Assembly (NCBI GenBank): GCA_934476675.1
Contig: CAKSOE010000006.1
Location: 1 to 64,000 of the forward strand
Reading direction: 5' to 3'
Origin: an uncultured Clostridia bacterium
GTDB taxonomy: Bacteria; Bacillota; Clostridia; UBA1381
DNA: 64,000 nt
A program made the translations under genes and the position numbers. Positions 35,027-41,901 of this stretch are shown one piece after another; position 1 is the first letter of the stretch, and every line of letters starts with the position of its first letter. The notes under the pieces were generated by a model, which searched no databases, had not been told where the DNA came from, and was given only the letters and a program-made list of their open reading frames with translations.

Positions 35027-35440
35027 ATGTGGGCGGTTTATGCGGTTTTGTCGTCGGCGTTTGCGGCGGCAACCTCAATACTTGCAAAGGTAGGCATTGA
35101 CGGAATAAATTCAAACCTTGCAACGGCAATCAGGACGGTTGTTGTGGTGATAATGTCATGGGTCATGGTGTTTTTTACAAATACGGGCGTTAATTTTTCG
35201 GATATTTCCAGAAAAAACTGGCTTTTTCTGATTTTGTCGGGACTTGCAACGGGCGCGTCATGGCTTTGCTATTACAAGGCGCTCCAAATCGGAAAGGCGT
35301 CAAAGGTAGTACCGATAGATAAGCTCAGTATTGTTATTACAATTATACTGGCGGCTGTATTTCTGCATGAGCAGATCACGCTGAAGTCGGCAATCGGAGT
35401 TGTACTTATTACGGCAGGAACCCTGCTCATGGTATTGTAG
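35027..35440 (+). CDS. Half-size EamA-family membrane transporter
   Basis: The 137-aa protein has four or five hydrophobic segments and corresponds to one EamA domain, half the length of typical drug/metabolite exporters. The motif ASWLCYYKALQIGKASKVVPIDKL is the usual EamA signature around helices 3-4. Such short proteins are expected to dimerise. The substrate is unknown. Start ATG lies after GGAGG. It is followed after 7 bases by a full-size EamA gene. Confidence 0.88.
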   Translation: MWAVYAVLSSAFAAATSILAKVGIDGINSNLATAIRTVVVVIMSWVMVFFTNTGVNFSDISRKNWLFLILSGLATGASWLCYYKALQIGKASKVVPIDKLSIVITIILAAVFLHEQITLKSAIGVVLITAGTLLMVL

Positions 35441-35447
35441 AGGATAT

Positions 35448-36308
35448 ATGATGAATTCAAAAACAAAGGGTATACTTTATGTAATCACAGCGGCGTTCGG
35501 ATTTTCGATGATGAGCGTATTTGTGCATTTATCGGGAGATTTGCCGCCGTTTCAAAAGGCATTTTTCAGGAATGCCGCCGCGCTGATTGCCGTAGCGGTA
35601 ATCATGCTTAAACGGCATATAAGCTTTATTCCGAAAAAGGGCAGCGGCAAACAGCTGTTTTGCCGTGCGTTTTTCGGAACGATAGGACTTGTCTGCAATT
35701 TTTATGCAATAGACCGTTTGGCGCTTGCAGATGCCAATATGCTAAATAAGCTGTCGCCGTTTTTTGCAATTTTGTTTTCGGGTTTCCTTTTGGGCGAAAA
35801 ACCGACTATGGTGCAGATAGGCGGCGTTTTAACCGCATTTTTGGGAAGTATATTTATCATTAAACCGTCAATGGGCGGATATGCGTCGTTTCCGGCGCTT
35901 ATAGGCGCATTGGGAGGACTGGGTGCGGGAATTGCATATACGTTTGTGCGAAGCCTTGGAAAAAAGGGCGAAAACAGCTTTGTGATAATATTTTTCTTTT
36001 CGGCGTTTTCGTGTCTGGCGTGTCTGCCGTTTATGGTTATCAATCCGGCGGCAATGAGTCTTAAAAGCTTTGTATTTCTTGTCTGCGCCGGAATAAGCGC
36101 GTGTATAGGGCAATTCGGCATAACAAGGGCATATATATACGCTCCGGCAAAGGAAATTTCGGTGTATGACTATACGCAGGTGATTTTTGCAGCGGTGTTC
36201 GGATATTTTGTGTTCGGACAAATTCCCGACGCTTTGAGCGTTCTCGGCTACTGCCTGATATGCGGAGCGGGAATAGCGATGTTTTTCTATAACAAGAACA
36301 GACCGTAA
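35448..36308 (+). CDS. EamA-family (DMT) exporter
   Basis: The 286-aa protein has ten predicted helices as two EamA repeats (about residues 1-140 and 145-286). Motifs include LADANMLNKLSPFFAILFSGFLLGEKPT in the first repeat and YDYTQVIFAAVFGYFVFGQIPD in the second. It probably exports a small metabolite. ATG at 35448 (or 35451) follows AGAGGA; the longer reading back to 35400 overlaps the preceding gene without support. Confidence 0.9.
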   Translation: MMNSKTKGILYVITAAFGFSMMSVFVHLSGDLPPFQKAFFRNAAALIAVAVIMLKRHISFIPKKGSGKQLFCRAFFGTIGLVCNFYAIDRLALADANMLNKLSPFFAILFSGFLLGEKPTMVQIGGVLTAFLGSIFIIKPSMGGYASFPALIGALGGLGAGIAYTFVRSLGKKGENSFVIIFFFSAFSCLACLPFMVINPAAMSLKSFVFLVCAGISACIGQFGITRAYIYAPAKEISVYDYTQVIFAAVFGYFVFGQIPDALSVLGYCLICGAGIAMFFYNKNRP

Positions 36309-36316
36309 AAAAACAG

Positions 36317-36357
36317 TTAGCGGCTGCGCCGGTATGCGGCGCTGCCGTTATTTTTTT
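36317..36357 (+). terminator. Terminator after the EamA pair
   Basis: A GC-rich 14-position stem (36318-36331 with 36337-36350; one mismatch, one G-U) is followed by seven T (36351-36357). It lies 10 bases after the exporter stop. Confidence 0.88.
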
Positions 36358-36382
36358 GACATAAAGCACGAAAAACAGACAT

Positions 36383-36410
36383 GGGGGAGGGTAGGGGAGT
36401 ACGGTAGGGG
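36383..36410 (+). other. Four-G-run motif (possible G-quadruplex)
   Basis: G-runs lie at 36383-36387, 36389-36391, 36394-36397 and 36407-36410 with loops of 1, 2 and 9 bases, in an otherwise AT-rich gap. The motif sits between the EamA terminator and copy 2 of the structured element. The long third loop makes folding plausible but not certain. Confidence 0.45.
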
Positions 36411-36424
36411 AGAAGAAAAATAAA

Positions 36425-36644
36425 GGGATGTAAAAAAAGCCCAGACCGCAAAAGGCAATTTATGAATAAAAAAACAATAGAATTTTATTCAAATTTTTTT
36501 GATTTAAATACCTTTTGCTACGAACAAACTGAACCTCTCGTGAGGCTGGTCGCAGGCAAAAGCCTGCTGCTCGCCCATGCAACCGGGTACCTGTGTACGC
36601 CGTCGGGTTCAGTTTGTCCGTTCCGGAACATTTTTTCCTATCCC
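36425..36644 (+). repeat. Structured intergenic element, copy 2
   Basis: This is the second copy, in the same orientation as copy 1. Stems: GGGAT (36425-36429) with ATCCC (36640-36644); a seven-A run with six T; GCAAAAGG (36448-36455) with CCTTTTGC (36511-36518), enclosing TGAATAAAA (36463-36471) with TTTTATTCA (36483-36491); and CAAACTGAACC (36525-36535) with GGTTCAGTTTG (36606-36616). The last arm is about 50 bases longer than in copy 1 and holds an extra hairpin GCAGGC-AAAA-GCCTGC (36552-36567). Two pairs in the inner stem and one A/T pair in the outer stem differ in compensatory fashion between copies. It lies downstream of both convergent neighbours. Confidence 0.85.
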
Positions 36645-36647
36645 TTA

Positions 36648-36680
36648 AAAAGGAGCTGTAAAATTTTTGCGGCTCCTTTT
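36648..36680. terminator. Terminator after serA
   Basis: AAAAGGAGC (36648-36656) pairs perfectly with GCTCCTTTT (36672-36680). On the minus strand the stem is followed by more T, 9 bases after the serA stop. On the plus strand the T-tract is shorter, so it may also end rightward readthrough. Confidence 0.8.
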
Positions 36681-36688
36681 ATGTTTCG

Positions 36689-37849
36689 TTATTTAATAAC
36701 CCTTACGGAAAGAACACTGTCAAGACCTTTAAGCTTTTCAACGGCGTCTGCCGGAATAGTATGGTCTGTGTTGATGATTGTGTATGCAACATCACCCTTT
36801 GATTTGTTAATCATATCCGAAATATTTACATCTGAAAGTATATCGGTGTACTGTGCGATAACCTTCGGGATATTTCTGTGGGCAATGGCAACTCTGCCCG
36901 CTGCTTCCGACTGAATTGTGCAGTTAGGGAAGTTAACGGAATTTGTTATGTTTCCGTTTTCCAGGTAATCCTTAATTTCCTGTGCAGCCATCATTGCGCA
37001 GTTATCCTCCGATTCCTCGGTTGATGCGCCGAGATGCGGAATTGCTATAATTCCGTCGCAGTTTACCGTATCCGCATCGGGGAAGTCTACAATATACTTG
37101 CTGACCTTGCCGCTCTTTAAAGCAGCCTTTATGTCATCGTTGTTTACAAGACCGCCTCTTGCAAAGTTAAGAATCTTAACGCCGTCTTTCATCATTGCGA
37201 TTGTTTCGGCATTGATTGTGTTTCTTGTAGAGTCCATAAGCGGAACGTGAATTGTAATGAAATCAGCCGCTTCGTAAACAGCTTTGGGATCATTCACGCA
37301 TTTAATGTGTCTTGAAAGCTGCAATGCGCTGTGTACGCTCAGATACGGGTCATAGCCGATAACGTCCATACCGAGTGCATGAGCCGCATTGGCAACCAGT
37401 ATACCGATAGCGCCCAAACCGATTATACCGAGCGTTTTGCCGTAAATTTCATTGCCGGCAAAATTGGATTTGCCCTTTTCAACCTGCTTTGCTATATCGT
37501 CGCCCGTGAGTGAATTTGCCCATGCATTACCGCCGATAATATCTCTCGATGCAAGCATAAGTCCGGCAATTACAAGTTCTTTAACTGCGTTTGCGTTTGC
37601 ACCGGGAGTGTTGAATACAACAACGCCCTTTTCGGTGCATTTGTCAATAGGAATGTTGTTTGTGCCGGCACCGGCTCTTGCAACAGCCTTTAATGAAGCC
37701 GGAAGCTCCATATCGTGCATCTTATAGCTTCTTAAAATGATACCGTCAGCGTCTGCCGACATATCGTCCGTAATTGCGTAATTGCTGCCGAGCTTATCAA
37801 GTCCGCAAGCGGCAATTTTATTTAATGTAAGAATATTAAACATTTTCAT
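36689..37849 (-). CDS. serA: D-3-phosphoglycerate dehydrogenase
   Basis: The 386-aa protein oxidises 3-phosphoglycerate in the first step of serine synthesis. Seen are the D-isomer dehydrogenase core, the NAD-binding GLGAIG motif after KTLGII, the signature HVPLMDSTRNTI, the arginine region NFARGGLVN, the catalytic histidine in IPHLGAST, and a C-terminal ACT domain (about residues 315-386) that usually mediates serine feedback. Length fits the short ACT-type SerA. It follows serC after 56 bases, which hold a small CGAAACG/CGTTTCG hairpin, and ends at a strong terminator. Confidence 0.95.
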   Translation of the reverse strand: MKMFNILTLNKIAACGLDKLGSNYAITDDMSADADGIILRSYKMHDMELPASLKAVARAGAGTNNIPIDKCTEKGVVVFNTPGANANAVKELVIAGLMLASRDIIGGNAWANSLTGDDIAKQVEKGKSNFAGNEIYGKTLGIIGLGAIGILVANAAHALGMDVIGYDPYLSVHSALQLSRHIKCVNDPKAVYEAADFITIHVPLMDSTRNTINAETIAMMKDGVKILNFARGGLVNNDDIKAALKSGKVSKYIVDFPDADTVNCDGIIAIPHLGASTEESEDNCAMMAAQEIKDYLENGNITNSVNFPNCTIQSEAAGRVAIAHRNIPKVIAQYTDILSDVNISDMINKSKGDVAYTIINTDHTIPADAVEKLKGLDSVLSVRVIK

Positions 37850-37905
37850 ATCCCCCTGTAATTATATAAGATACGAAACGAGCAGTTATGCCCGTTTCGC
37901 GGTAT

Positions 37906-38994
37906 TTATGAATTTTTCTTTTCAAAATCAGCCATGAAGTCAACCAGCTTCTGCACACCCTCAACAGGCATAGCGTTATAGATTGACGCTCTCATGCCGC
38001 CGACTGTTCTGTGACCTTTGATGTTTATAAATCCGTTTTCGGCTGCTTCCTTTACGAATTTTGCGTCAAGCTCCTCGTTGCCCGTTACGAACGGAACGTT
38101 CATAAGCGATCTGTCCTCGGGAACAACCGTACCCTTGAACATTTTTGAGCTGTCAAGGAAAGCATATAAAATCTTTGCTTTCTTTTCGTTTATTGCCTGC
38201 AAAGCCTTAACGCCGCCCTGCGACTTAATCCATTCAAGAACAAGACCGAGCATATAAATGCCGTATGTCGGCGGTGTGTTGTACATCGAACCGTTCTTTG
38301 CATGAATTGCATACTGGAACATTGTAGGTGTGCCGTCAAGCGTATCCTCTGTAATAAGGTCGTTTCTGATAATTACAAGCGTAACGCCTGCCGGACCTAA
38401 GTTTTTCTGCGCACCGGCATAAACTATACCGTATTTTGAAACATCGATTTCCTCCGCCATTACGCACGATGAAATATCAGCTACGAGAGTTGCCTTTGTA
38501 TCGGGAATTTTCGGAGCTGTGTAGTGTGTTCCGTAGATAGTGTTGTTATAGCATATGTAGCAGTAATCTGCATCATCGTCAAACATGGATTTGTCTGTCT
38601 GCGGAATGTATGAGAAGGTTTTGTCCGCAGAGGAAGCAACACGGTTTACCGTGATATATCTTTCTGCCTCGGCAGCGGCTTTCTTTGCCCACTGACCTGT
38701 AATAATGTAATCTGCTTTTTTGTTTTTTGTGCCTATGTTCATCGGAATCATAGCAAACTGTGACGAAGCGCCGCCCTGCAAAAACAGTACCGTGTAATTA
38801 TCGGGCACATTCATAAGCTCTCTTACAAGCTCCTCGGCGTGGTCGATTATAGCCTTATATTCCTTGGAACGATGGCTCATCTCCATTACCGACTGACCTG
38901 TTGTGCCGTACTCGGTCATTTCTTTTGCCGCTCTTTCCAGTACCTCTAACGGTAACATAGACGGACCTGCCGAAAAATTGTATACTCTGCTCAT
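37906..38994 (-). CDS. serC: Phosphoserine aminotransferase
   Basis: The 362-aa class-V PLP aminotransferase begins SRVYNFSAGPSMLPLEVLERA, the standard SerC N terminus. It has the phosphate-site FLQGGASSQFAMIP, the Schiff-base lysine in YAGAQKNLGPAG, and the C-terminal GHRTVGGMRASIYNAMP. It converts 3-phosphohydroxypyruvate to phosphoserine. ATG at 38994 is chosen because the ATG at 39003 nearly touches the AAAGGA site. It is the first gene of serC-serA, with its own promoter. Confidence 0.96.
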   Translation of the reverse strand: MSRVYNFSAGPSMLPLEVLERAAKEMTEYGTTGQSVMEMSHRSKEYKAIIDHAEELVRELMNVPDNYTVLFLQGGASSQFAMIPMNIGTKNKKADYIITGQWAKKAAAEAERYITVNRVASSADKTFSYIPQTDKSMFDDDADYCYICYNNTIYGTHYTAPKIPDTKATLVADISSCVMAEEIDVSKYGIVYAGAQKNLGPAGVTLVIIRNDLITEDTLDGTPTMFQYAIHAKNGSMYNTPPTYGIYMLGLVLEWIKSQGGVKALQAINEKKAKILYAFLDSSKMFKGTVVPEDRSLMNVPFVTGNEELDAKFVKEAAENGFINIKGHRTVGGMRASIYNAMPVEGVQKLVDFMADFEKKNS

Positions 38995-39061
38995 TGGTTT
39001 CATTTCCTTTCTGTATATAAAATATTCCGCAGAGAAATATTTATTTTAATTTATAAATTAT

Positions 39062-39091
39062 ATTATACACCCAAACACATATTTAAGTCAA
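39062..39091 (-). promoter_or_regulatory. Promoter of serC-serA
   Basis: On the minus strand TTGACT (39091-39086) and TATAAT (39067-39062) have an 18-base spacer. A 5' UTR of about 60 AT-rich bases follows; no T-box or riboswitch pattern was recognised in it. Confidence 0.7.
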
Positions 39092-39170
39092 TATATATTT
39101 TATCGATATATGTCGTCTTTGTTAGAAATTTAACGTCTTATACAAAAAAAATTATGCTAAATTGTATAAT

Positions 39171-39869
39171 TTAGTGTTCGGCAAGGTAATTTATAACGGC
39201 GTCCGCCAATGCCCAGGCGATTTTTGACTGATATTTTTCATCGCACAAAAGCTTTTCCTCATCGGGGTTTGACAAAAAGCCGCATTCGGTCAAAAGACAG
39301 GGGATAGGAGGATTTTTCATAAGAAAAAGCCGTTCGTCTGCGGTCTTTACGGCGTAGCATTTTGCGCCCGTTACGCCGCTTATGCCGTTCTGGACGGAGT
39401 TTGCAAGCTCCTCAAGCCCGGGGTGGGATTTATCGTAAAAAATGCGCAGACCGCTTACCTCCTGCTTGGGGAAATAATTCATGTGTATGCTTATGAATAA
39501 ATCCGCGCCGCTTTTTTCCATGATATTACGCCGCTTGTGCATATCCGAAACCTTCATTTTGCGTATTGTGCCGTCGCCGTCATCGTGAAGCCCGCTGTCG
39601 CCCTCTCTTGTCATTATCACGTTTATTCCTCTGCCCTCAAAGACCTCGCGCGTTTTTTGTGCGATTGCAAGGTTAATATCTTTTTCTATTGTGCCTGATG
39701 CACCGACTGCTCCGCCGTCGGGGTCGCCGTGACCTGCGTCAAGAACAACCGTACAGCCGCTGCGGCTGAATGCCGGACTGGCATGGGGATAGCGTATCAA
39801 AGCGCCGGTAAGCAGCCCGGCAGATGTGAAAATCAGTATTGTCAGAAAAAGTCTCTTATTTATTTTCAT
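39171..39869 (-). CDS. cwlD: CwlD-like N-acetylmuramoyl-L-alanine amidase
   Basis: The 232-aa protein has one N-terminal hydrophobic anchor (about residues 7-26) and an Amidase_3 domain. The zinc ligands appear as LDAGHGDPDGG, INLAIAQKTREVFE and SIHMNYF, with the catalytic glutamate in LLTECGFLSNPDEE. The insertion KVSDMHKRRNIM resembles CwlD, which makes muramic-delta-lactam in the spore cortex. A general cell-wall amidase is the alternative. A TTTGGT-16-TATAAT promoter lies upstream on the minus strand (39947-39920). Confidence 0.85.
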   Translation of the reverse strand: MKINKRLFLTILIFTSAGLLTGALIRYPHASPAFSRSGCTVVLDAGHGDPDGGAVGASGTIEKDINLAIAQKTREVFEGRGINVIMTREGDSGLHDDGDGTIRKMKVSDMHKRRNIMEKSGADLFISIHMNYFPKQEVSGLRIFYDKSHPGLEELANSVQNGISGVTGAKCYAVKTADERLFLMKNPPIPCLLTECGFLSNPDEEKLLCDEKYQSKIAWALADAVINYLAEH

Positions 39870-39919
39870 ATAAATCTCCGTTTCTCAAAAGTCCTTTTCT
39901 TAATATATTTATGCAAAGC

Positions 39920-39947
39920 ATTATACAAAATGTTTGTTTTCACCAAA
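39920..39947 (-). promoter_or_regulatory. Putative promoter of the amidase gene
   Basis: On the minus strand TTTGGT and TATAAT are separated by 16 bases, about 50 bases before the amidase start. The -35 is a weak match. Confidence 0.45.
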
Positions 39948-39998
39948 AAATATGCGAAGCATATTATATAAAAAACATCTTAATGAAAGGAAATAATT

Positions 39999-40274
39999 AT
40001 GCAGATTGTATTTTGGTGTATTATATCAATCTTTGTCATGCTCGGCATCGAATGTGTAATAAAAGAAATCATACGGCAGAAGCTGAGGTCAAAATCGAAT
40101 ATCATATTGTACAAATATCTTGATGAAAACAACCTTGAATATGATTTGAGAGAAATCATGTTTCTCTATCCCGGATGTGAAATATATGTTGTTGCCGAAA
40201 ACAGGCAAAACTCACCCATACTTGAACATTTCATGAAAGACTGCCCGAATGTACATATAAAAAATATGAGCTGA
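39999..40274 (+). CDS. Small membrane protein of unknown function
   Basis: The 91-aa protein has one hydrophobic N-terminal helix (about residues 2-22, IVFWCIISIFVMLGIECVI) followed by a charged segment KEIIRQKLRSK and a soluble alpha/beta-like tail containing EIYVVAENRQNSPILEHFM. A good GAAAGGAA ribosome site precedes the ATG by about 8 bases, and codon use fits the neighbours. I recognise no named family, although short single-helix proteins with this layout are common in Clostridia. It is divergent from the amidase gene. Confidence 0.7.
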   Translation: MQIVFWCIISIFVMLGIECVIKEIIRQKLRSKSNIILYKYLDENNLEYDLREIMFLYPGCEIYVVAENRQNSPILEHFMKDCPNVHIKNMS

Positions 40275-40450
40275 TAATCAAGAAACAGCTGTAATATATT
40301 GTATATATTTTTGTGCAATATGCACAAAAATAAGGCAAAAATCAACTCTAATATAAAAATGTGACATTTGCATAACATAAAAAAGTTTTTGCTAATCGGA
40401 AATGTCACGTTTTTTCGGCTTAAAAATTTTCTTTTGCAAAGCTTTACAAA

Positions 40451-40494
40451 CCTGTAAAAAAGAGGTTGATTTACAGGAAAAATTAAGCTATAAT
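40451..40494 (+). promoter_or_regulatory. Promoter with overlapping palindrome for a candidate small RNA
   Basis: TTGATT (40466-40471) and TATAAT (40489-40494) have a 17-base spacer. The perfect inverted repeat CCTGTAAA (40451-40458) and TTTACAGG (40470-40477) overlaps the -35 and looks like an operator. The 40275-40450 stretch before it holds no gene that I can support. Confidence 0.65.
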
Positions 40495-40500
40495 AAGGCT

Positions 40501-40650
40501 CGGAAAGGGGAACTCTCTCGCCTTTCCCCAAGAACACTACCACAATACCACAACCAGGCGGGAGGTCTGTCATATAAAACACAGACCGCCTTTATCGAAA
40601 AGAACGCATGGCCCGGAGTGTTTCGTGCGCCGGGTATGCGTTTCTTTCGT
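40501..40650 (+). ncRNA. Candidate structured small RNA, about 150 nt
   Basis: Downstream of the promoter are three hairpins. The first is GGAAAGG (40502-40508) with CCTTTCC (40521-40527). After an unpaired A/C-rich linker (40529-40555) comes AGGCGG plus TCTGT (40556-40570) with ACAGA plus CCGCCT (40581-40591). The last is a long stem whose core pairs CCCGG with CCGGG (about 40597-40649) and merges into a U-rich 3' tail, TTTCTTTCGTCTT, typical of a terminator. No coding potential with a ribosome site is seen. It does not match my recollection of 6S, SRP, RNase P, tmRNA or common riboswitches. Confidence 0.55.
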
Positions 40651-40715
40651 CTTGATGACTTTCTTCCTATATATAATGTTTTTTTCAAATAAATTCAGGA
40701 ATTTAAAAAAAAGTA

Positions 40716-40744
40716 TTGACATATCGCCTTGTATATGGTAAAAT
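40716..40744 (+). promoter_or_regulatory. Promoter of rpmG-secE-nusG
   Basis: TTGACA (40716-40721) and TAAAAT (40739-40744) have a 17-base spacer. The 5' UTR of about 80 bases contains GCTT/AAGC next to nine T (around 40754-40778), a weak early-termination candidate. Confidence 0.8.
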
Positions 40745-40829
40745 GGACTTGCTTAGAAAAGAAGCTCTTTTTTTTTGCGTGCAGTATTACCGTAAATGAG
40801 GAGCGAAATTAAAACCGGAGGTGCTGGAA

Positions 40830-40979
40830 ATGAGAGTAAAAATTACATTGGCTTGTTCAGAGTGCAAGCAGAGAAACTACAACACAATGAAGAATAAGAA
40901 GAATGATCCTGACAGACTTGAAATGAATAAATATTGTAAGTTTTGCAGAAAACACACTCTTCATAAGGAAACAAAGTAA
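40830..40979 (+). CDS. rpmG: 50S ribosomal protein L33
   Basis: The 49-aa protein begins MRVKITLACSECKQRNY and has two Cys-x-x-Cys pairs (CSEC and CKFC), so it is the zinc-binding form of L33. It ends KHTLHKETK. The ATG lies 7 bases after CGGAGG. It precedes secE and nusG, the usual bacterial order. Confidence 0.97.
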   Translation: MRVKITLACSECKQRNYNTMKNKKNDPDRLEMNKYCKFCRKHTLHKETK

Positions 40980-41001
40980 TTAACGGTAAGGATGTGTAGA
41001 T

Positions 41002-41220
41002 ATGGCTGAAGAAGTAAAAAAAGCAGGTCTGGGTACCAGAATTAAAAAGTATTTCAAGGAATGTAAGGCGGAGGTTAAAAAAGTAACTTGGCCGACAAAG
41101 GATCAGCTCGTGCATAATACGGGAATTATTATTGTATTTGTTGCAATAGTTACCGCTATACTTTCGCTGCTTGACGTAGGCTTTACAAAACTGTTCTCAC
41201 TATTGACAAATGTTCTGTAA
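41002..41220 (+). CDS. secE: Protein translocase subunit SecE
   Basis: The 72-aa protein is the short single-helix form of SecE. It has an amphipathic segment YFKECKAEVKKVTWPTKDQL carrying the conserved KKVTWPT motif (about residues 21-35), then one transmembrane helix (about 40-68). It clamps SecY in the membrane. The ATG follows AAGGATG. It is cotranscribed with rpmG and nusG. Confidence 0.96.
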   Translation: MAEEVKKAGLGTRIKKYFKECKAEVKKVTWPTKDQLVHNTGIIIVFVAIVTAILSLLDVGFTKLFSLLTNVL

Positions 41221-41252
41221 TCGACTGAAAGTTTGCAGAGAGGAGAGTGGTT

Positions 41253-41777
41253 ATGGCCGAAGAAGCTAAATGGTATGTTGTTCACACATACTCGGGTTAC
41301 GAAAACAAGGTTAAAGCCAATATAGAAAAATCCGTGGAAAACCGCGGAATGCAGGATTTAATTCCCGAAGTAAAGGTTCCTACCGAGGACGCCGTTGAGA
41401 AAAAGGGCGAAGTCGAGAAAATCGTAAAACGCAAGATTTTTCCGGGGTATGTTGTAATCAAAATGGTTATGACTGACGAAAGCTGGTATGTTGTCCGCAA
41501 TACGCGCGGCGTTACCGGTTTTGTGGGCCCGGGTTCAAAGCCTGTGCCGTTAAGCGATGAGGAAGTCGAAAGAATGGGCGTTGAAAAAATCCGCATGGCT
41601 GATATTGATTTCGCACCCGGCGATACAGTTAATATTAAGTCCGGCGCTATGGAGGGCTTTTTGGGTAAGGTCGTAAGCATAGATGCCGAAAGACGCAAGG
41701 TCAATGTGACCGTTATGATGTTCGGACGCGAAACCCCCGCAGAGGTGGATTGTTCGCAGATCGAACACGCAGATTAA
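41253..41777 (+). CDS. nusG: Transcription termination/antitermination protein NusG
   Basis: The 174-aa protein has the NGN domain (WYVVHTYSGYENKVKANIE; FPGYVVIKMVMTDESWYVVRNTRGVTGFVG) and a C-terminal KOW domain (PGDTVNIKSGAMEGFLGKVVSID). It binds RNA polymerase and couples pausing or termination with translation. ATG at 41253 is preferred because GGAG lies 7 bases upstream; the GTG two codons earlier is too close. Confidence 0.97.
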   Translation: MAEEAKWYVVHTYSGYENKVKANIEKSVENRGMQDLIPEVKVPTEDAVEKKGEVEKIVKRKIFPGYVVIKMVMTDESWYVVRNTRGVTGFVGPGSKPVPLSDEEVERMGVEKIRMADIDFAPGDTVNIKSGAMEGFLGKVVSIDAERRKVNVTVMMFGRETPAEVDCSQIEHAD

Positions 41778-41826
41778 TTTAAGCATATAAGCGTCGGTGA
41801 CGTTTATATATATCCCTCTGGTAACA

Positions 41827-41858
41827 GTGGGAGGACGCAAGGCGTTCGTAAATACCAC
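41827..41858 (+). promoter_or_regulatory. Candidate L1-protein operator in the rplKA leader
   Basis: GTGG (41827-41830) pairs with CCAC (41855-41858) around GAGG and an inner hairpin ACGC-AAG-GCGT (41835-41845). The GTGGGAGG...ACCAC layout resembles the L1 autoregulatory site found before rplK in other bacteria. A separate hairpin with arms at 41787-41795 and 41799-41807 lies upstream. Binding by L1 is inferred. Confidence 0.5.
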
Positions 41859-41862
41859 ATTA

Positions 41863-41887
41863 TATAGCGCTTTTGCTATAATTTTTT
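41863..41887 (+). terminator. Terminator-like hairpin just before rplK
   Basis: TATAGC (41863-41868) and GCTATA (41875-41880) are followed by A and six T (41882-41887), ending against the rplK ribosome site. The stem is short. It may attenuate between nusG and rplK or partially end the rpmG-nusG transcript. Confidence 0.5.
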
Positions 41888-41901
41888 AGGAGGTGGCCAT
41901 T

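Noticed and set aside
32560..36644. CRISPR array or insertion sequence as explanation for the paired elements
   Set aside because: Only two copies 3.7 kb apart, no spacers, no transposase gene and no target-site duplication that I can define.
36462..36914. A 150-codon plus-strand reading through element copy 2 into serA
   Set aside because: It is antisense to serA, crosses two hairpins and a terminator, and has no ribosome site.
37850..37905. Terminator between serC and serA
   Set aside because: The CGAAACG/CGTTTCG hairpin has no T-tract on the minus strand, so cotranscription is more likely.
39004..39061. T-box or serine-responsive riboswitch before serC
   Set aside because: The 5' UTR is short and AT-rich, with no T-box sequence or conserved hairpin.
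40402..40692. A 96-codon plus-strand reading and a 66-codon minus-strand reading across the small-RNA candidate
   Set aside because: Neither has a ribosome site and both run through the hairpins and terminator-like stem; composition fits structured RNA rather than coding DNA.
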